16,097 nucleotides of DNA from Candidatus Scatousia excrementipullorum (lineage in GTDB: Bacteria; Cyanobacteriota; Vampirovibrionia; Gastranaerophilales; Gastranaerophilaceae). The first letter of the stretch is position 1. Each line of letters starts with the position of its first letter. This document shows, piece after piece, positions 13,584 through 16,097 of the stretch. Made by a program: the position numbers and the translations under genes. Under the pieces are notes generated by a model. That model was not told the origin of the DNA. It saw nothing but the letters and a program-made list of their open reading frames with translations, and made no database searches. The stretch covers positions 1 to 16,097 of the forward strand of contig JADIND010000088.1 of NCBI GenBank assembly GCA_017694215.1, given 5' to 3'.

Positions 13584-14402
13584 ATGAAAAAATTATTTCA
13601 TACGGTTATTTTGTTTTTAAGTTTAATATTATTATCGCCGGCAGCAAATGCACTTTCTTTTAATGTTGTTGTATTGCCTGCTGATTTGATGAATGTTTGC
13701 GATAATTATTACTGCTATCCGGAAGTATCTGAAATTATTGCAAATGACTTAATACAGTATTTTAACCGTACCGGCAGAATTAATTCCCCGTCACTGATAG
13801 AGGTTCGACGCAGGCTTGCTGCAAATCCGCAGTTAAGAACAGCGTTGCAGCAATCTTTAATAAAATACAGAAACAGCTCAAATATAGATTTTCATGTTTA
13901 TAAGAAAGTTGCGGATTTGTTTTCTGCAAAATCAGTGCTTGTTGTGGCGAATACTGTAAATGTTGAGAATGCTTATGTAAAGCGGAATGTTTGGGAAATT
14001 TTGGAACTTGCAACGGCTCTTGATTTTACCTATCCGTTTTTTATGGAAACCGAGGCTGTTTTGCTAGATACATATAACGGGCTGGTTATGTGGAGCGGAA
14101 ATTATTCAAAAAAAATCAGTGACAATAACGGTAATTTTTCCGCTCCAAAATCTTCACAGAGTTATTCAAAACTCGGTTTTATAGAATTTTATTCCGAAGA
14201 TATTATTTCCAAAACAATAGGAGAGAATGTTGTTCTTAGATTTTTCCCGAAAACGATAAGTCCGATGGTTAATCCTAAAAATGTTAAGCCTACCGGTGAA
14301 TTCTTGCGGTACGAGAGTAAAACACCGGCAATAAACCGTCCGGAAAGAGAAGAATTAAATCCTGATGCCGGCGGTTACGGTGAACTTATATTTGGAATTT
14401 AA
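13584..14402 (+). CDS. Exported protein of unknown function
   Basis: This 272-residue protein starts with a clear Sec signal peptide: MKK, a hydrophobic stretch (about 5-19), then AANA|LS with likely cleavage after Ala23. There is no lipobox. The mature N-terminus FNVVVLPADL, a Cys39/Cys44 pair and SEIIANDLIQYFNRTGRI resemble the alpha/beta domains found in CsgG- or TolB-N-like periplasmic proteins. That is a shape impression, not a family assignment. A later stretch DLFSAKSVLVVANTVNV fits the same fold. The C-terminal 60 residues are Pro/Asn-rich and probably extended. I chose the ATG at 13584 because it begins the signal peptide; the upstream ATG at 13578 adds only two residues. It converges with the small membrane protein, sharing 4 nt at the stops. 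Confidence 0.82.
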   Translation: MKKLFHTVILFLSLILLSPAANALSFNVVVLPADLMNVCDNYYCYPEVSEIIANDLIQYFNRTGRINSPSLIEVRRRLAANPQLRTALQQSLIKYRNSSNIDFHVYKKVADLFSAKSVLVVANTVNVENAYVKRNVWEILELATALDFTYPFFMETEAVLLDTYNGLVMWSGNYSKKISDNNGNFSAPKSSQSYSKLGFIEFYSEDIISKTIGENVVLRFFPKTISPMVNPKNVKPTGEFLRYESKTPAINRPEREELNPDAGGYGELIFGI

Positions 14403-14692
14403 TACCGACGCGGTGTTATGGTTGGGGAAATACCTTTTTGAGGTCGTTGTACAGGATTTGTATATAAATTTTTATCTTTATTTTGTTCGTTTGGCTGGCT
14501 CAGACCGTTATCTACAGGAGCCTGTGCATCAAATTTTTTTTCAACACCTTCTCCTGACGATTTATTTAAATCAGGTTTCATCTCAACCTGTGTCGGGGTA
14601 TTTGCTGCAATTTCCTTCAAAACAGAGCGTGTATCAAATGCCGCTATAATTACCACAAACATTACCGCGGCAAATATAAGAAAGTTTTTCAT
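14399..14692 (-). CDS. Small membrane-anchored protein with disordered tail
   Basis: This 97-residue protein has one hydrophobic segment (about 4-19, FLIFAAVMFVVIIAAF) and then a polar, Pro/Asn/Lys-rich tail with no predicted structure, ending PTITPRRY. It would sit in the inner membrane with the tail probably outside. The start is firm: AAAGGAG lies 7 nt before the ATG at 14690-14692. A longer reading from 14800 would pass through that site and its upstream promoter region. The stop codon overlaps the stop of the convergent exported protein. The function is unknown; the placement beside an exported protein is only suggestive. Confidence 0.75.
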   Translation of the reverse strand: MKNFLIFAAVMFVVIIAAFDTRSVLKEIAANTPTQVEMKPDLNKSSGEGVEKKFDAQAPVDNGLSQPNEQNKDKNLYTNPVQRPQKGISPTITPRRY

Positions 14693-14780
14693 AAAATTTC
14701 TCCTTTCCGGCAATATTTTATTATTTAAAAAACGTGTATTAATGCTCCGAAAATCCGATATTTTATGGCAGATTACAAAC

Positions 14781-14809
14781 TTGCACAATAATAAAAACAA
14801 TGATAATAT
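14781..14809 (+). promoter_or_regulatory. Sigma70-type promoter of the zinc-ribbon/radical SAM pair
   Basis: TTGCAC (14781-14786), a 17-nt spacer and TAATAT (14804-14809) form a good promoter. The start point near 14816 leaves a leader of about 28 nt with an AGAGG ribosome-binding site. Confidence 0.65.
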
Positions 14810-14843
14810 ATTTACTGTGGAGATAAGTTAAAAAGAGGTTATT

Positions 14844-15011
14844 ATGGCAAGATTAATAAGACCTACATGGGCTATCAGATGTGTTCAATCAGGATGTAAA
14901 ACTTTGTTCGAAGTAGCAAAGCTTGAAGACGGCAAGCAGCAGGAAGTTGTTTGTCCGAATTGCGGTGAACACTATGTTTATCCTATAACGGAAGAAGACG
15001 AAAACAGATAA
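14844..15011 (+). CDS. 55-residue zinc-ribbon protein
   Basis: This short gene is supported by a promoter, an AGAGG ribosome-binding site, and coding sequence with four well-placed cysteines. Cys13 and Cys18 (CVQSGC) and Cys37 and Cys40 (CPNC) form a Cx4C...Cx2C zinc ribbon. The tail after it is acidic (EEDEN). There is no signal peptide. Its stop codon is followed at once by the ATG of the radical SAM gene (TAAATG), so the two are one transcription unit with coupled translation. Zinc ribbons this small often bind nucleic acid or another protein; its role is unknown. It may be a partner of the enzyme, but only adjacency supports that. Confidence 0.8.
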   Translation: MARLIRPTWAIRCVQSGCKTLFEVAKLEDGKQQEVVCPNCGEHYVYPITEEDENR

Positions 15012-15953
15012 ATGTTTAACGGTACTGATAAACGTTATAATCAGTATAGTGCGTTTTTAAAGCAAAAATTCGGCGTCAAGGTGTATAAGATTACTCTTGA
15101 TGCCGGTTTTTCGTGTCCTAACAGAGATGGTACAATTTCGACGGGCGGCTGTATTTTTTGTGATGAAGGCGGTAGTTTTTCGCAGGCTCATTCAAATCTG
15201 TTATCAATAAAAGAACAAATTGATACAGGGATAGAAACACTATCCAAACGCTTTAAGGCTGAAAAGTTTATGTCATATTTTCAGGCCTATTCAAATACAT
15301 ACAAGCCTGTAAAGGAACTTGAGAAAATTTATAATTCTGCTTTGCGTAATGATAAGATTGTGGGGATTTCTATCGGAACCCGTCCGGATTGTGTCGATGA
15401 CGAAAAGTTAGAACTCATTGCTTCATATAAGGACGATTATTATACATGGATTGAGTACGGGCTCCAGTCTATCCATGACAAAACTTTAAAAAGAATTAAC
15501 CGCGGGCATAACTTTGATTGCTTTTTGAAAGCTTATGAAAAAACGAAAGAAAAAGGGATAAATGTCTGTGTTCACGTTATTTTCGGTTTGTGGGAAACTC
15601 ACGATGAAATTATGCAAACTGCTCAAAAGCTTGCGGAATTGGAGGTTGACGGTGTGAAAATACATATGCTCTGTGCACTTAAAGATACAAAGCTTGCAAA
15701 TATTTATGAAGCAGGTGGAGTTGATTTTATGAGTGAAGATGAGTATGTGGCGACAGTCTGTGACTTTTTGGAATATTTGCCGGAAAAAACACCGATTCAC
15801 AGGCTTGCAGGTAACGGATTGAAAAAAAATCTTATTGCACCACGCTGGCTCGGGGCAAAGCTTGATTGTCTTAATAAAATAGACAGAGAGTTCTTGAGAA
15901 GGAATACGTATCAGGGCTGCCGGTTGGTTCAGGTTAAATCACAGCCTGTTTGA
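15012..15953 (+). CDS. Radical SAM protein, TIGR01212 (YhcC/YtqA) family
   Basis: This 313-residue enzyme uses a 4Fe-4S cluster to cleave S-adenosylmethionine and start radical chemistry. The cluster cysteines are Cys35, Cys47 and Cys50 in SCPNRDGT...GGCIFC. The wide Cx11Cx2C spacing is the mark of this family, in place of the usual Cx3Cx2C. SIGTRPDCV, WIEYGLQS and HVIFGLWET match conserved core strands, and HRLAGNGLKKNLIAPRW matches the C-terminal signature. Length is normal. I recall that the Bacillus member YtqA has been linked to modification of wobble uridine (mnm5U-type) in tRNA; I cannot check this, so substrate is left open. It has no ribosome-binding site of its own and starts directly at the stop of the zinc-ribbon gene. 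No terminator is visible after it. Confidence 0.9.
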   Translation: MFNGTDKRYNQYSAFLKQKFGVKVYKITLDAGFSCPNRDGTISTGGCIFCDEGGSFSQAHSNLLSIKEQIDTGIETLSKRFKAEKFMSYFQAYSNTYKPVKELEKIYNSALRNDKIVGISIGTRPDCVDDEKLELIASYKDDYYTWIEYGLQSIHDKTLKRINRGHNFDCFLKAYEKTKEKGINVCVHVIFGLWETHDEIMQTAQKLAELEVDGVKIHMLCALKDTKLANIYEAGGVDFMSEDEYVATVCDFLEYLPEKTPIHRLAGNGLKKNLIAPRWLGAKLDCLNKIDREFLRRNTYQGCRLVQVKSQPV

Positions 15954-16003
15954 TTTTATTAATTTAGCCGGTTTACATTTGTTATCTGCAGAAAAATAAT
16001 ATT

Positions 16004-16033
16004 TTGTATAAAAATTAGTGTATTTTTTACAAT
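16004..16033 (+). promoter_or_regulatory. Possible promoter near the window end
   Basis: TTGTAT (16004-16009), an 18-nt spacer and TACAAT (16028-16033) could drive a gene beyond the window. A 7-bp hairpin, ATTACCC-GATT-GGGTGAT (16032-16049), lies at the expected start point and might be an operator. No coding region is visible from 15954 to the window end. Confidence 0.3.
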
Positions 16034-16097
16034 TACCCGATTGGGTGATATGCAAGGGTAAGAAAAAATAGTAAAATTTAAATAGATTTAAAAAGTA

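Noticed and set aside
14365..14649. 94-residue plus-strand frame after the exported protein
   Set aside because: It is antisense to the small membrane protein, which has a strong ribosome-binding site, and shows no protein-like features.
14693..14800. Upstream extension of the small membrane protein
   Set aside because: The extension crosses its own AAAGGAG ribosome-binding site and has no start signal. The shorter form begins with a normal signal-anchor.
15954..16097. Terminator for the radical SAM gene
   Set aside because: The only hairpin (16032-16049) is followed by mixed sequence without a T-run and sits on a possible promoter instead.

Overview
The window is about 16 kb of AT-rich bacterial chromosome, densely coded on both strands. 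The best guess at its source is a gut Vampirovibrionia/Melainabacteria lineage (Candidatus Gastranaerophilales). That is an inference from three things: pseudopilin-like proteins with an A|FTLAEVLITLGIIGVVAA N-terminus and a Cys-rich C-terminus, small lineage-type proteins beginning like MQIPKISNNQNNQPAF, and a SecD/SecF pair split into two short genes. No rRNA, tRNA, CRISPR array, transposase or phage gene is visible.

Layout. 1-187: a GC-rich, multi-hairpin block that looks like a dispersed repeat. 188-1301: a small HTH regulator divergent from a pseudopilin gene, with two related inverted repeats flanking the pseudopilin promoter. 1395-4683: dapA, then secD and secF, closed by a 14-bp perfect-stem terminator. 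4837-5274: a lineage-type small protein with its own terminator. 5336-6023: back-to-back remnants of a second HTH gene and a second pseudopilin, both lacking their 5' ends. 6025-7302: an orphan membrane histidine kinase on the minus strand. 7388-10624: a tight plus-strand operon of HAD phosphatase, TPR protein and aspartokinase lysC, with overlapping genes and TTG/GTG starts. 10705-11964: a C-terminal processing protease on the minus strand. 12198-12770: a protein with two calcium-loop motifs behind a structured, G-rich leader. 12858-13493: cytidine deaminase plus a zinc-finger-like small protein on the minus strand. 13584-14402: an exported protein whose mRNA looks leaderless, convergent with a small membrane-anchored protein (14399-14692). 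14844-15953: a 55-residue zinc-ribbon protein joined by TAAATG to a TIGR01212-family radical SAM enzyme.

Functional links. lysC and dapA catalyse the first steps of the aspartate-to-diaminopimelate/lysine route but sit in separate transcription units about 8 kb apart. SecD/SecF help drive protein export, which the protease, the exported protein and the pseudopilins would use. Most other genes are ordinary housekeeping.

The least explained parts are the HTH/pseudopilin module, present once apparently intact and once as a fused double-truncated remnant; the calcium-loop protein with its unusual leader; and two cases of a tiny cysteine-rich protein placed stop-to-start with an enzyme gene.
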